A stretch of 64,000 nucleotides of DNA from an uncultured Acidimicrobiales bacterium (GCA_902805555.1 CADCSY010000120.1:23572-87571), one strand, 5' to 3'; positions 50,190-59,597 are shown, counted from the stretch's first letter. Numbers and translations: made by a program. The notes: generated by a model not told the origin, from the letters alone.

Positions 50190-50710
50190 GCGTCCGGCGT
50201 CGCCGCAGCCGGGTCGCCGGCCTCGACCTCTCGCAGCGCACAGGTGTCCACGTCGTACACGAACCCCCGGATGTCGGAGGTGTCGAGGAGGTAGGCGCTG
50301 CCCCGCAGCTTGCGGAGCGACTCGAGCACGCTCGCGTCGAGGTCCTCGAAGGCGCCGAGGGCGAAGGGCGGGGTGTAGCCGGTGCGCTCGTGGATGGTGG
50401 CGCTGAGCCCGGCGTCGGTGAAGCGCTGCGCACCGCACCTGGTGTGGTGCAGGACGGCGATGGCCTGCGTGCCCAGCAGGTGCTGGGAGATCACGAGCGA
50501 GCGCAGCACGTCCTCGGTGACGATGCCGCCGGCGTTGCGCAGGATGTGGGCCTCACCCAGCTCGAGGCCGAGGGCGGCGAACACGTCGATGCGCGAGTCC
50601 ATGCAGCACACCACCACGAGGCGCCTGGCCGGCTCGGTGGCCAGGTTGCCGTGGGGGAAGGCCTCTGCGTAGGAGGCGTTGGCGGCGAGGAGGTCGTCGA
50701 TGGCGCTCAC
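50186..50710 (-). CDS. beta-class carbonic anhydrase
   Basis: VVCCMDSRIDVFAALGLELGEAHILRNAGGIV...VLHHTRCG zinc ligands. Confidence 0.92.
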   Translation of the reverse strand: MSAIDDLLAANASYAEAFPHGNLATEPARRLVVVCCMDSRIDVFAALGLELGEAHILRNAGGIVTEDVLRSLVISQHLLGTQAIAVLHHTRCGAQRFTDAGLSATIHERTGYTPPFALGAFEDLDASVLESLRKLRGSAYLLDTSDIRGFVYDVDTCALREVEAGDPAAATPDA

Positions 50711-50760
50711 GGGCGGAGGGTACCGGCCGGGCGGGAGGGGCCCGGACCTAGGGTGGGCGG

Positions 50761-51939
50761 ATGGACGTGGCGGAGCTGAAGGGGCGCATGCTGGCCGTGG
50801 TCGACGAGGTGGCGGAGCTCCTGCTCGACACCTCGCACCAGATCCACGCCAACCCCGAGCTCAACTTCGAGGAGCGCTTCGCCCACGGGTTGCTGACCGA
50901 CGTGCTCGAGCAGCGTGGCATCCCGGTCACCCGCAGCGCCTACGAGCTCGAGACCGCCTTCGAGGCCACCGTCGGGGACGAGGGTCCGACCATCGCCATC
51001 TGCCTCGAGTACGACGCCCTGCCCGTCGTCGGCCACGCGTGCGGGCACAACGTGATCGCGGCCGCCGGCCTCGGCGCCGCCCTGGCCGCGGCCGCGCTGG
51101 CGGGCGAGGCGGGAGGGCGGGTGCGGATCCTCGGGACCCCGGCCGAGGAGGGAGGCGGCGGCAAGGTCCTCATGGGGGACCGGGGGGCCTTCGAAGGCGT
51201 CGACGCCGCGATGATGGTCCACCCCGCCGACGCCGACCTCCTGGCCATGGACGCCATCGCCGCCACCCACCTCGAGGTCGTCTACGAGGGCGTCGCGGCG
51301 CACGCCGCCGCCTTCCCCCACCTCGGACGCAACGCCCTCGACGCCGCTGTCCTCGGCTACGTGAACGTGGCTGCGCTCCGCCAGCACATCGAGGCGACCG
51401 ACCGGGTGCACGGCGTGTTCCTCGAGGGGGGCGACAAGGCCAACATCGTCCCCGAGCGGACCCGGATGCAGTGGATGGTGCGCTCCGCCCGCTTCGCCAG
51501 CCTCGAGCCGCTCCAGAAGCGGGTGGAGGCGTGCTTCGAGGCGGGGGCGGCGGCCACCGGGTGCACCTGCTCCCACCGGGTCTCGAACCCGCCCTACGCC
51601 GACATGGTCGACAACCCCGTCCTCGTCGGCCTCTACGCGGCCAACAGCGAGGCCCTGGGCAGGCCGCTGGCCGACCCGAGGGCAGGGGGCGCCAGGGTGG
51701 TGGGCAGCACCGACATGGGCAACGTGAGCTACCTCGTGCCCTCGATCCACCCGATGGTCAAGGTGGCGCCGACGGGTGTGTCGATCCACTCCCACGAGTT
51801 CACTGCCCACGCCCGCTCCGAGGCGGGTGACGCCGCAGCCCTGCACGGGGCCCGGGCCATGGCGGCGACGGTGGCGGACCTGTGGGCCGACCGCAGCCTC
51901 GTGGCCGACGCCCGCACCGCCTTCGAACAGGCGACCTGA
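50761..51939 (+). CDS. M20 family amidohydrolase/peptidase
   Basis: ICLEYDALPVVGHACGHNVIAAAGLGAA; GTPAEEGGGGKVLM. Confidence 0.9.
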   Translation: MDVAELKGRMLAVVDEVAELLLDTSHQIHANPELNFEERFAHGLLTDVLEQRGIPVTRSAYELETAFEATVGDEGPTIAICLEYDALPVVGHACGHNVIAAAGLGAALAAAALAGEAGGRVRILGTPAEEGGGGKVLMGDRGAFEGVDAAMMVHPADADLLAMDAIAATHLEVVYEGVAAHAAAFPHLGRNALDAAVLGYVNVAALRQHIEATDRVHGVFLEGGDKANIVPERTRMQWMVRSARFASLEPLQKRVEACFEAGAAATGCTCSHRVSNPPYADMVDNPVLVGLYAANSEALGRPLADPRAGGARVVGSTDMGNVSYLVPSIHPMVKVAPTGVSIHSHEFTAHARSEAGDAAALHGARAMAATVADLWADRSLVADARTAFEQAT

Positions 51940-52102
51940 ACCTCCCTCCGACGTGGGGGCCGCTCTGCGGCGTCCCCGTCCGGCTCGGTCCGGTCGTCCC
52001 GGGCGTTCGCCTCCGGCACCTCCCTCGCCACCGGACGGGTGGTCGGCGGCGGGCACCCACACCCTCCGCGTCCGGGCTGCGACCCGCTCCTAGGCTGGAC
52101 CG

Positions 52103-52153
52103 GTGGCCTGCTCCTCCCACCCTGCCGCGCCGACCCCGGGGGCGCCCGGGTGA
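52103..52153 (+). CDS. leaderless 16-codon uORF upstream of thyX-like gene
   Basis: TAGGCT at 52091-52096, 6 nt, GTG; MACSSHPAAPTPGAPG; TGA overlaps GTG 52150. Confidence 0.4.
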   Translation: MACSSHPAAPTPGAPG

Positions 52154-53772
52154 TCCTCGCCGGCTCGAACGGCACCTACATCCGGGAGGAGTGGACGCCC
52201 GAGGAGGCCGACATCCTCCGGCGCTACGTCACCAACCTCGACGGCCCCGTGTTCGCCCTGGTGAACCTGCCCGAGGTCGTCAAGGGCGCCCTCTTCGCCC
52301 GCTACAGCCGCACCCACAAGAGCCTGCGGCGGCTGTTCCTCGACGAGTTCGTGGGTGAGCTCGACGTCGAGGGCGACGACGGCATCGACGCCACCGTCGG
52401 CCTCGAGCGGGCCGAGCAGCTCTACGACCGGGTCTTCTTCGAGTACGGCGACGACTCCGTCGCCCAGCTCGGGGGCGTCCACCTCGCCTGCGAGCAGTCG
52501 TCGAACCTCCTCACGAAGATCCTCGAGTGGGGCCGGCTGATGTCGTACCTGGAGCAGTCGACCCGCTACATCGCGTACGACGCACGCCTCGGTGGCCGCT
52601 ACCGGTACCACCGCGATCCGGCGGTGCTCGCCTCACCCTTCGGCACCCGCTACGTGGGCGACATGGACCGGCTGTTCGACGCCTACGCCGAGCTGCTGCC
52701 CACCGTCCAGGACTGGTGCCGCGAGCGCTACCCGAAGGAGGCCGGGGACTCCGACTTCGTGTACCGCCAGAGCATCAGGGCCAAGGCGCTCGACGCCGTG
52801 CGCGGCGTGCTCCCGGCCGCGTCGCTCTCCAACGTCGGCATCTACGGGTCCGGCCAGGGCTTCGAGGCGCTGCTGCTGCGCATGCGTGCCTCCCCGCTGC
52901 CGGAGGCGAGGTCCTACGCCGACCTGATGCTGGCCGAGCTCCGCAAGGTCATCCCGTCGTTCCTGAAGCGCGTCGACCTGCCGGAGCGGGGTGGTGCCTG
53001 GTCGGGCTACCTCGAGGACCGCCGTTCGGCGATGGACGAGCTGGCGGCCCGCCTGCTCCCGACGACGACCCCGGCGCCGGCGCCCGAGGTGACGCTGGTG
53101 GACTTCGACCCCGGCGGCGAGGACAAGGTCCTCGCAGCCATGCTGTACCCGCACGTGTCGCTGCCGGAGTCCCAGGTGCTCGACGTCGTGAAGCGGCTGA
53201 CGGGGGAGGAGCGGGCGTCCCTCGTGGCCGCCTACGTGGGCGAGCGCAGCAACCGGCGGCACAAGCCGGGCCGGGCGCTCGAACGGGTCGCCTACCGCTT
53301 CGACGTGTGCTCGGACTACGGGGCCTTCCGAGACCTGCAGCGTCACCGGATGATGACCGTCGAGTGGCAGGCCCTCGGCCCCACCCACGGCTACGTCATG
53401 CCCGAGGCGGTGGTCGAGGCCGGCTGCGCAGGCCGGTTCGAGGAGGCGATGGAGCGCTCGGCTGCGCTCCACGACGCACTCCTCGAGCGCTTCCCGGCCC
53501 AGGCCGGGTACGCCGTGAGCCTCGCCTACCGGGTGCGCTACTCCATGCAGCTGAACGCCCGTGAGGCGCTCCACATGCTCGAGCTGCGCACCACCCCGCA
53601 GGGCCACCCTGCCTACCGGCGGGTGTGCCAGCAGATGCACCGCCTCATCGCCGACCAGGCCGGTCACCGTGCGATCGCCGGGATGATGGGCTTCGTCGAC
53701 CACGGGGAGACCGAGCTCGAGCGCCTCGAGGGTGAGCGCAGGGCCGAGCGGCGGCGCAGCGGCGCCGAGTAG
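52150..53772 (+). CDS. ThyX-like FAD-dependent thymidylate synthase family, two-half (541 aa) form
   Basis: N half EYGDDSVAQLGGVHLACEQSSN...RLMSYLEQSTRYIAYD; C half DYGAFRDLQRHRMMTVEWQ. Confidence 0.8.
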   Translation: MILAGSNGTYIREEWTPEEADILRRYVTNLDGPVFALVNLPEVVKGALFARYSRTHKSLRRLFLDEFVGELDVEGDDGIDATVGLERAEQLYDRVFFEYGDDSVAQLGGVHLACEQSSNLLTKILEWGRLMSYLEQSTRYIAYDARLGGRYRYHRDPAVLASPFGTRYVGDMDRLFDAYAELLPTVQDWCRERYPKEAGDSDFVYRQSIRAKALDAVRGVLPAASLSNVGIYGSGQGFEALLLRMRASPLPEARSYADLMLAELRKVIPSFLKRVDLPERGGAWSGYLEDRRSAMDELAARLLPTTTPAPAPEVTLVDFDPGGEDKVLAAMLYPHVSLPESQVLDVVKRLTGEERASLVAAYVGERSNRRHKPGRALERVAYRFDVCSDYGAFRDLQRHRMMTVEWQALGPTHGYVMPEAVVEAGCAGRFEEAMERSAALHDALLERFPAQAGYAVSLAYRVRYSMQLNAREALHMLELRTTPQGHPAYRRVCQQMHRLIADQAGHRAIAGMMGFVDHGETELERLEGERRAERRRSGAE

Positions 53773-53879
53773 GACCCCGTCGATCGCACGTCGGCGGTGT
53801 TGCCTGTGGGGCTGGTGTTGCGAATGTTGCTCACTCCGGACACACTGGACGAAGGCGGGCGGCCAGGAGGTCTTCCCGC

Positions 53880-54827
53880 GTGTTCGCAGCAGGTTCAGCC
53901 CGACGGCGCCCCTTGCCGGTGGTGGGGGCGGTCCCAGCCCCCGCCCCCGTCCCGCAGCGGGCAGGTTCCCGCGCCCTGCTGCGTGGCATGGCGGTGGTGG
54001 GGGCCCTCGCCCTGGCCGGCTCCGCCGCGACGGGGAGCTACACGATCCGGCGCGGTGACACGCTCTCGGAGATCGCCCTGCGCCACGGCGTCTCGGCCCG
54101 CAGCATCATGGAGGCGAACGGCCTCACCGACCCCCACCGGGTGTTCGCCGGCCGGTCGCTCCAGATCCCGGCGGCGACCGGGGCGCCGCAGGGCGGCACC
54201 GGCGCCAGCGGCGGCTACACGGTGCAACGGGGGGACACGCTCTCCGGCATCGCCGCCCGGCTGGGGGTGGACGCATCTGCGCTGGCTGCAGCGAACGGCA
54301 TCGCCGACCGGAACCTCGTCGTGGCCGGGCGGACCTTGCAGGTCCCAGGTGGCGCGGCCGCCGCTGCTGGCGCACCCGCTGCGCCTGCCTCCACCCCCAG
54401 TGGGCTGCCGGCGAGGCTGCGGGCCAACCCGGAGCGCCTCGCCTACATCCCCATCTTCGAGCGCTGGTCCGCGACCTACGGCGTCCCGTCCGACCTGTTG
54501 ATGGCGATGACCTGGCTCGAGTCGGGCTGGCAGCAGGGGAGGGTCTCGTCCACGGGGGCGGTGGGCGTGGGCCAGATCATGCCCGCCACCACCGCCTGGA
54601 TGCGCGACCACATCATCCGGGAACCCCTCGACGCCACGGTGGTCGACGACAACATCAGGATGAGCGCCCGATTCCTGCGCTGGCTCCTCGACCGGAACGG
54701 GGGCGACGTCCGCCTCGCCCTCGCCGGCTACTACCAGGGCCCGGGGTCGGTGGCGTCGCGCGGCCTGCTGCCCGAGACCGAGCGCTACGTCGCCGACATC
54801 GCCTCGCTCCGCGCCCGCAACTTCTGA
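53880..54827 (+). CDS. secreted LysM (x2) plus SLT lytic transglycosylase
   Basis: YTIRRGDTLSEIALRHGV and YTVQRGDTLSGIAARLGV; AMTWLESGWQQGRVSSTGAVGVGQIMPAT. Confidence 0.9.
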   Translation: MFAAGSARRRPLPVVGAVPAPAPVPQRAGSRALLRGMAVVGALALAGSAATGSYTIRRGDTLSEIALRHGVSARSIMEANGLTDPHRVFAGRSLQIPAATGAPQGGTGASGGYTVQRGDTLSGIAARLGVDASALAAANGIADRNLVVAGRTLQVPGGAAAAAGAPAAPASTPSGLPARLRANPERLAYIPIFERWSATYGVPSDLLMAMTWLESGWQQGRVSSTGAVGVGQIMPATTAWMRDHIIREPLDATVVDDNIRMSARFLRWLLDRNGGDVRLALAGYYQGPGSVASRGLLPETERYVADIASLRARNF

Positions 54828-54868
54828 TCGGGTCCCCGGCTCCAGGACGTCACGCAGCGGCCACGCCC

Positions 54869-54896
54869 TTGACACCTCGCGCCTGCGTGGGATGAT
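54869..54896 (+). promoter_or_regulatory. putative sigma70-type promoter
   Basis: TTGACA-N16-GATGAT, with no ORF start nearby and a long downstream leader. Confidence 0.45.
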
Positions 54897-54923
54897 CGGC
54901 GTTGCCCCCGGCTGAGAGGCTGG

Positions 54924-54949
54924 GCGCCGAGGGCTTCGGGGTCCGGCGC
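54924..54949 (+). other. hairpin in the 344-bp intergenic leader
   Basis: GCGCCG ... CTTCGG ... CGGCGC (6-bp perfect outer stem). Confidence 0.4.
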
Positions 54950-55098
54950 ACCTAGTAGCAAACGGCAGCTCGGACAGGCCCCTCCGGGGTTCCCTGGCGT
55001 CTCCGGGCTGCTGGTCCCAACGGTGCGCCGGGCTCCACCCTCCGCCTCGGATCGGGCGGCGGGAGGGCTGCGCGGCCCGTCCCGGGCTGCTCGCGCGA

Positions 55099-55125
55099 GC
55101 GGCGGAATGGATAGAGTCCCGCCGC
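55099..55125. other. inverted repeat upstream of DUF4193 gene
   Basis: GCGGCGG-N13-CCGCCGC, perfect 7-bp arms enclosing GGATAGAGT. Confidence 0.4.
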
Positions 55126-55171
55126 TGTTCGTCGAGACCCGCCCCCCGCCCCCGACAAGGAAGCGCTCGCC

Positions 55172-55699
55172 ATGCCCGAGGATCCTGAAGACGACGTCGT
55201 CGACGACGACCTCGAGGAGGGCGACGACGAGCTCGCCCCCGACGATCCCGACGCCCTCGACGTCGACGACCTCGACGAGGACGTCCTCGTGGTCGAGGAC
55301 GACCTCCTCGTCGACGACGACGTGGTCGACGACGTGGTCGACGACGATGTCGTGGCCGACGACGCCGACGAGACGGACGACCCCCTGGTCGACGCGGCCC
55401 GCCCGAAGAAGGCTGCAGCCGGCGCCGCCACCGACGACGACGACAGCGACGACGACGACGAGGAGCCCGATCCGGACGACGTCGAAGCAGACCTCGACAC
55501 GATCCTGAAGGACCGCCTCGTCGTCGCCGACGAGGAGGAGGACGAGGACGACGAGCCCCTCGACGCCGAGGACAAGGCGGAGACGGGCAAGGTGCGGCCC
55601 CGGGCCCCCGGTGAGTTCGTGTGCCAGTCGTGCTTCCTGGTGAAGCACCCGAGCCAGCTCGCCGACGAGGCCAACCAGCTCTGCCGCGACTGCGTGTAG
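55172..55699 (+). CDS. DUF4193-like protein with expanded acidic N-terminus
   Basis: C-terminal FVCQSCFLVKHPSQLADEANQLCRDC; repeated VVDDDVVDDVVDDDVV. Confidence 0.75.
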   Translation: MPEDPEDDVVDDDLEEGDDELAPDDPDALDVDDLDEDVLVVEDDLLVDDDVVDDVVDDDVVADDADETDDPLVDAARPKKAAAGAATDDDDSDDDDEEPDPDDVEADLDTILKDRLVVADEEEDEDDEPLDAEDKAETGKVRPRAPGEFVCQSCFLVKHPSQLADEANQLCRDCV

Positions 55700-55708
55700 C
55701 GGTCGGCG

Positions 55709-56146
55709 GTGGCCTACTCCTCGGTCGTGGTGGGCACGGACGGCTCGGTCACCGCCGAGCAGGCCGTGCGGGCCGCCGCCGGGCTGGCGGCCGGGGACGG
55801 GGCAGGCCTGCTCGTGGTGTCCGCCTACGCGCCCGACCCGCCTCCGCACGAGGCAGGGACGACCGCCGTGACGGCCCCGGACCACGGGCGGGTCATGGCC
55901 GAGCAGGCGGCTGCGCGCGGGAGGGTCCTCGCCGCCGAGGCCGGCGTCGACGGTGCCGCCGCCCGGGCCCAGGAGGGTGCAGCCAGCCGCGTCCTCCTCG
56001 AGGCAGCGCTGTCGGTGCACGCCGACTTGATCGTCGTCGGCTCCCAGGGGATGAGCGGCGCAGCCCGGTTCACCATCGGTTCGGTGGCCGGGGCGGTGAG
56101 CCACGAGGCCCCGTGCGACGTGCTCATCTTCCACACGACGGGCTGA
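55709..56146 (+). CDS. universal stress protein (UspA family)
   Basis: VVVGTDGSVTAEQAVRAA; LIVVGSQGMSGAARFTIGSVAGAVSHEAPCDVLI. Confidence 0.92.
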   Translation: MAYSSVVVGTDGSVTAEQAVRAAAGLAAGDGAGLLVVSAYAPDPPPHEAGTTAVTAPDHGRVMAEQAAARGRVLAAEAGVDGAAARAQEGAASRVLLEAALSVHADLIVVGSQGMSGAARFTIGSVAGAVSHEAPCDVLIFHTTG

Positions 56147-56203
56147 GGACCTGAGGTGCCGACCGATTTTCGACGAACGGTGCTCCTGGGCGAACATCGG
56201 GGG

Positions 56204-56794
56204 GTGACCGACGAGAAGAACCCCGCCGATCGAGCAATCGAGCTGCTCCTGTTCGCGCCACTCGGCTTCGCCCTGTCGGCCCGGGAGCTGATGCCGCAGC
56301 TGGTGGAGCGGGGGCGCCAGCAGGTCACGGGGCAGGTCACGATGGCGAGGATGATCGGACAGTTCGCCGTGCAGCAGGGGACGGCGGAGGCGGAGAAGGC
56401 CTTCGAGCGAGCCCGCTCCCAGGCGCAGACGGCCCTCGAGCAGCTCGGTGTGCTCGACCAGGGTCGTCCGGCTCCCGCCGCCGCGCCGAGGCCCCCACGT
56501 CCCGCAGCGCCGACCGGGGGAGCCGGCCCCGACGGGTCGACGGGCCTCGCGGGGGACGCCCGGCCCGGACCCGAGCCCGGTCCCGACGTGAGCGGACCGG
56601 CCCCGGAGCCGGTGGCGAAGGCGGCGGGCGCAGACCTCGCCATCCCCGACTACGACTCGCTCTCGGCCTCCCAGGTGCTCCCTCGACTGTCGGCCCTCGA
56701 CGCCGACGAGCTGGAGGCGGTCCGCCTCCACGAGGTCGCGCACCGCAGCCGCAAGACGATCCTGAGCCGGGTCGCCCAGCTGCAGGGCTCGTAG
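56204..56794 (+). CDS. conserved actinobacterial hypothetical
   Basis: C-terminal YDSLSASQVLPRLSALDADELEAVRLHEVAHRSRKTILSRVAQL. Confidence 0.7.
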   Translation: MTDEKNPADRAIELLLFAPLGFALSARELMPQLVERGRQQVTGQVTMARMIGQFAVQQGTAEAEKAFERARSQAQTALEQLGVLDQGRPAPAAAPRPPRPAAPTGGAGPDGSTGLAGDARPGPEPGPDVSGPAPEPVAKAAGADLAIPDYDSLSASQVLPRLSALDADELEAVRLHEVAHRSRKTILSRVAQLQGS

Positions 56795-57315
56795 TGGAGG
56801 GAGCCCGACCGGCGACCGCCGAGGACGTCGCGCGCCTGGCCGAGCTGACGGCCCACGCGGTGGCCGAGCAGGTGGACGGCCGCGGGGGGCGGGTGTGGTC
56901 GCAGCGCGAGGCCCGCGGCGTCCCCGCCCACGCCAGCCTCGGAGCCGCCGTGTCCGACCCCGCACGGCTGGTCCTGGCGGGCACGATCGACGGCACCGTC
57001 ATCGGGTACCTCGTCGCCCGGACCGAGCCGCTCGCCGACGGGACGCTCCTGGGCGTGGTCACCGACATCTTCGTCGAGCCCGGCGCGCGGGGCGTGGGCG
57101 TCGGGGAGGTCATGGTCGAGGAGGCGATCTCGTGGTGCACCGAGCGCGGCTGCGTGGGCATCGACGCGCTCGCCCTGCCCGGCAACCGGGAGACCAAGAA
57201 CTTCTTCGAGACGTTCGGCTTCAAGGCCCGCGCCCTGGTCGTGCACCGCAGCCTGGTCGACCCCCCTGCACCCCCACGGGTCCCGCCGTCGGCCGTCGTG
57301 GCCGACATCGGCTGA
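56794..57315 (+). CDS. GNAT family N-acetyltransferase
   Basis: VVTDIFVEPGARGVGVGEVMVEEAISWCTERGCVGIDALALPGNRETKNFFETFGF. Confidence 0.88.
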   Translation: MEGARPATAEDVARLAELTAHAVAEQVDGRGGRVWSQREARGVPAHASLGAAVSDPARLVLAGTIDGTVIGYLVARTEPLADGTLLGVVTDIFVEPGARGVGVGEVMVEEAISWCTERGCVGIDALALPGNRETKNFFETFGFKARALVVHRSLVDPPAPPRVPPSAVVADIG

Positions 57316-57324
57316 CACTGGGCG

Positions 57325-57717
57325 GTGCCCCGACCCGAGGTGTGCGTCGGCGCGGTCGTCGTCCACGACGGGAGGATCCTGCTCGTGCGACGGGCCCGCG
57401 GACCCGGGGCGGGGGAGTGGTCTGTCCCCGGCGGACGGGTCGAGGCCGGCGAGGCGCTGGCCGAAGCCGTCCTGCGCGAGCTGCGGGAGGAGACGGGGCT
57501 CGCCGGCGTCTGCGGTCCGCTGCTCGACTGGGTGGAGCTCATCGACGACGACCACCACTTCGTCATCCTCGACTTCACCGTCACCCCGCTCGGGGCGATG
57601 GCGCCGGTGGCCGGTGACGACGCGGCCGAGGCGGCGTGGGTCCCGCTGCACGAGGTGGTGTCGCTTCCGCTCGTGGGCGGGCTGGCCGAGCTCCTCCACG
57701 AGCACGGCGTCCTCTGA
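57325..57717 (+). CDS. NUDIX hydrolase
   Basis: Nudix box [24 protein letters not shown]. Confidence 0.95.
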   Translation: MPRPEVCVGAVVVHDGRILLVRRARGPGAGEWSVPGGRVEAGEALAEAVLRELREETGLAGVCGPLLDWVELIDDDHHFVILDFTVTPLGAMAPVAGDDAAEAAWVPLHEVVSLPLVGGLAELLHEHGVL

Positions 57718-57720
57718 CGG

Positions 57721-58482
57721 CTAGCGGCCCTTCCACTCCGGAGGTCGCTTCTCGATGAAGGCCTTCGGGCCCTCGGCGAAGTCCTCCGTCTGCACGACCC
57801 GGCCGAACGCCTCGTTGGTGAGCCGCCACGCCGTCTCGTCGTCGGCCATGGCGCCCGCCAGGACCACCGAGCGGCTCTCGCGCACCGCCACCGGCGCGTT
57901 GACGCAGATGCGCTCGGCCAGGGCCACCGCTGCCTCCACCGCCTGGCCCGGCTCCACCAGCTGGTTCACGAAGCCGAGGTCGTACGCCCGCTGCGCGTCG
58001 ATGGGGTCACCGGTGAGCACGAGCTCCATGGCCACGGCGGTGGGCAGGGCCCGGGGGAGGCGGAACAGCCCCCCGGCGCCGGCCACGAGGGAGCGCTTGA
58101 CCTCCGGGAGGCCGAAGCGGGCCCCGGTGGAGGCCACCACCATGTCGCACGACAGGACGATCTCGCAGCCCCCGGCGAGCGCAGGCCCGTCGACAGCGGC
58201 GATCACCGGCTTGGTCCGCTCCCGCTGGGCGATGCCGGCGAAGCCGCCCTTCTTCGTGTTCAGGGCTGCGGCCTGCCCGGTGGCGATGGCCTTGAGGTCC
58301 GCCCCTGCGGAGAAGACGGGGCCCGCCCCGGTCAGGACGGCGACCCAGGTGTCGGCGTCGTCCTCGAAGCGGTCGAGCGCCGACTCCATCCCCGAGGCCA
58401 CGTCGCCGTTCACCGCGTTGCGCGCCTCGGGGCGGTTGATGGTGAGGACGGCGACCCGACCCCGCTGCTCGTAGTCGATCAT
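57721..58482 (-). CDS. enoyl-CoA hydratase/isomerase (crotonase family)
   Basis: VLTINRPEARNAVNG; VFSAGADLKAIA; ALAGGCEIVLSCDMVVAS. Confidence 0.92.
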   Translation of the reverse strand: MIDYEQRGRVAVLTINRPEARNAVNGDVASGMESALDRFEDDADTWVAVLTGAGPVFSAGADLKAIATGQAAALNTKKGGFAGIAQRERTKPVIAAVDGPALAGGCEIVLSCDMVVASTGARFGLPEVKRSLVAGAGGLFRLPRALPTAVAMELVLTGDPIDAQRAYDLGFVNQLVEPGQAVEAAVALAERICVNAPVAVRESRSVVLAGAMADDETAWRLTNEAFGRVVQTEDFAEGPKAFIEKRPPEWKGR

Positions 58483-58526
58483 GGCGGCACCCTAGTGGTG
58501 GGCCCACCGCTGCCGTCCCGGTCCGG

Positions 58527-59597
58527 TCAGGTCGGACCGCCGGGGACGGCTCCCGACGACCCGCCCACCCCGGTGGCCAGCTCGTGCGACCTGAGCGGAC
58601 CGCTGCTCGCACCGGAGAGGGGCGGGGTGTCCCCGTCGGCGCCCTCCACCATGCCCGTGACCAGCTCGTCGAGCGTGCTCTCGGAGGAGCGGGTCGGCAC
58701 CCAACCGAGCTCCCGGCGGATGCGGGCGGTGTCGAGCAGCGGCGTGCGCAGCACGATGTCGACCCAGCCCGGGTCGGCCGGCTGCAGCCGGAGGCGCCAC
58801 GTGAGGTCGGCAGCCGTGCGCAGCAGGCCGGCGGGGACCGGCACGGGTCGTGCGCCGAGGATCCTCCCGAGGGCAGCTGCGTCGACCACCGGCTCGGCGG
58901 CGACGTTGTAGGCCCCACGGGCCCCGCCGTCCTTGACCGCCAGGTGGAACGCGGTCGCGCAGTCGCTGCTGTGGACCACCTGGAACCGGAGGTCGGGGTG
59001 GTCGGGCACCACCGGCAGAGCGGCCCGCAGCAGGCGGTTGGGGAGGAACGGGCCCAGGAAGAGCCGCCTGACCTCGGTCGCAGCTGCCCGCTGCAGCACG
59101 AGCGACGGCCGCAGCCTGACCACGCGGGTCGACGGGTGCTCGGCCTCGTACAGCTCCATGAGCCGCTCGGTGTAGGCCTTCGCCCGGGCGTAGGGCGACG
59201 TCGGGATGCCGTCGGTCGGCCACGACTCGTCGACCAGCTCCTTGGGCCCAGGGCGGTAGGCGGCGAGGGACGAGGCGTGGACGACGGCCGCGACACCGGC
59301 CGCATCGCACGCCGCCAGGAGGCGCTCGGTCCCCACCACGTTGGCCCGCCACAGCACGACCTCGTCGTGGGAGGGCTGGATCAGCCACGCGAGGTGGACG
59401 ACGGCGGCAGCGCCACCCAGAGCCGAGGTCACGTCGTCGCTGGCGAGGTCCGCTGCCACCCAGGTCACGTCGTCGTCGGCGTCTTGCGGCCGCCGCCGGG
59501 CGATGCCGACGATCTCGTCGACATCAGGGTCCGCACGCAGCGCCGCCAGCACCTGGGAGCCGATGTTCCCCGACGCTCCGGTCACCACCACCTTCAT
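58527..59597 (-). CDS. NAD-dependent epimerase/dehydratase (extended SDR)
   Basis: VVVTGASGNIGSQVLAAL; TSPYARAKAYTERL. Confidence 0.9.
   Translation of the reverse strand: MKVVVTGASGNIGSQVLAALRADPDVDEIVGIARRRPQDADDDVTWVAADLASDDVTSALGGAAAVVHLAWLIQPSHDEVVLWRANVVGTERLLAACDAAGVAAVVHASSLAAYRPGPKELVDESWPTDGIPTSPYARAKAYTERLMELYEAEHPSTRVVRLRPSLVLQRAAATEVRRLFLGPFLPNRLLRAALPVVPDHPDLRFQVVHSSDCATAFHLAVKDGGARGAYNVAAEPVVDAAALGRILGARPVPVPAGLLRTAADLTWRLRLQPADPGWVDIVLRTPLLDTARIRRELGWVPTRSSESTLDELVTGMVEGADGDTPPLSGASSGPLRSHELATGVGGSSGAVPGGPT

Noticed and set aside
54903-54970. Possible TPP riboswitch (CTGAGAGG motif)
   Set aside because: The second conserved half (ACCTGAT...GGTAATGCC...GCGAAGGGA-like) is absent and the downstream gene is not thiamine related.
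56160-56203. LexA/SOS-box-like CGAAC repeats (CGACGAACGG ... GCGAACATCG)
   Set aside because: The two CGAAC elements are direct rather than inverted repeats, so they do not form a CGAAC-N4-GTTCG box.
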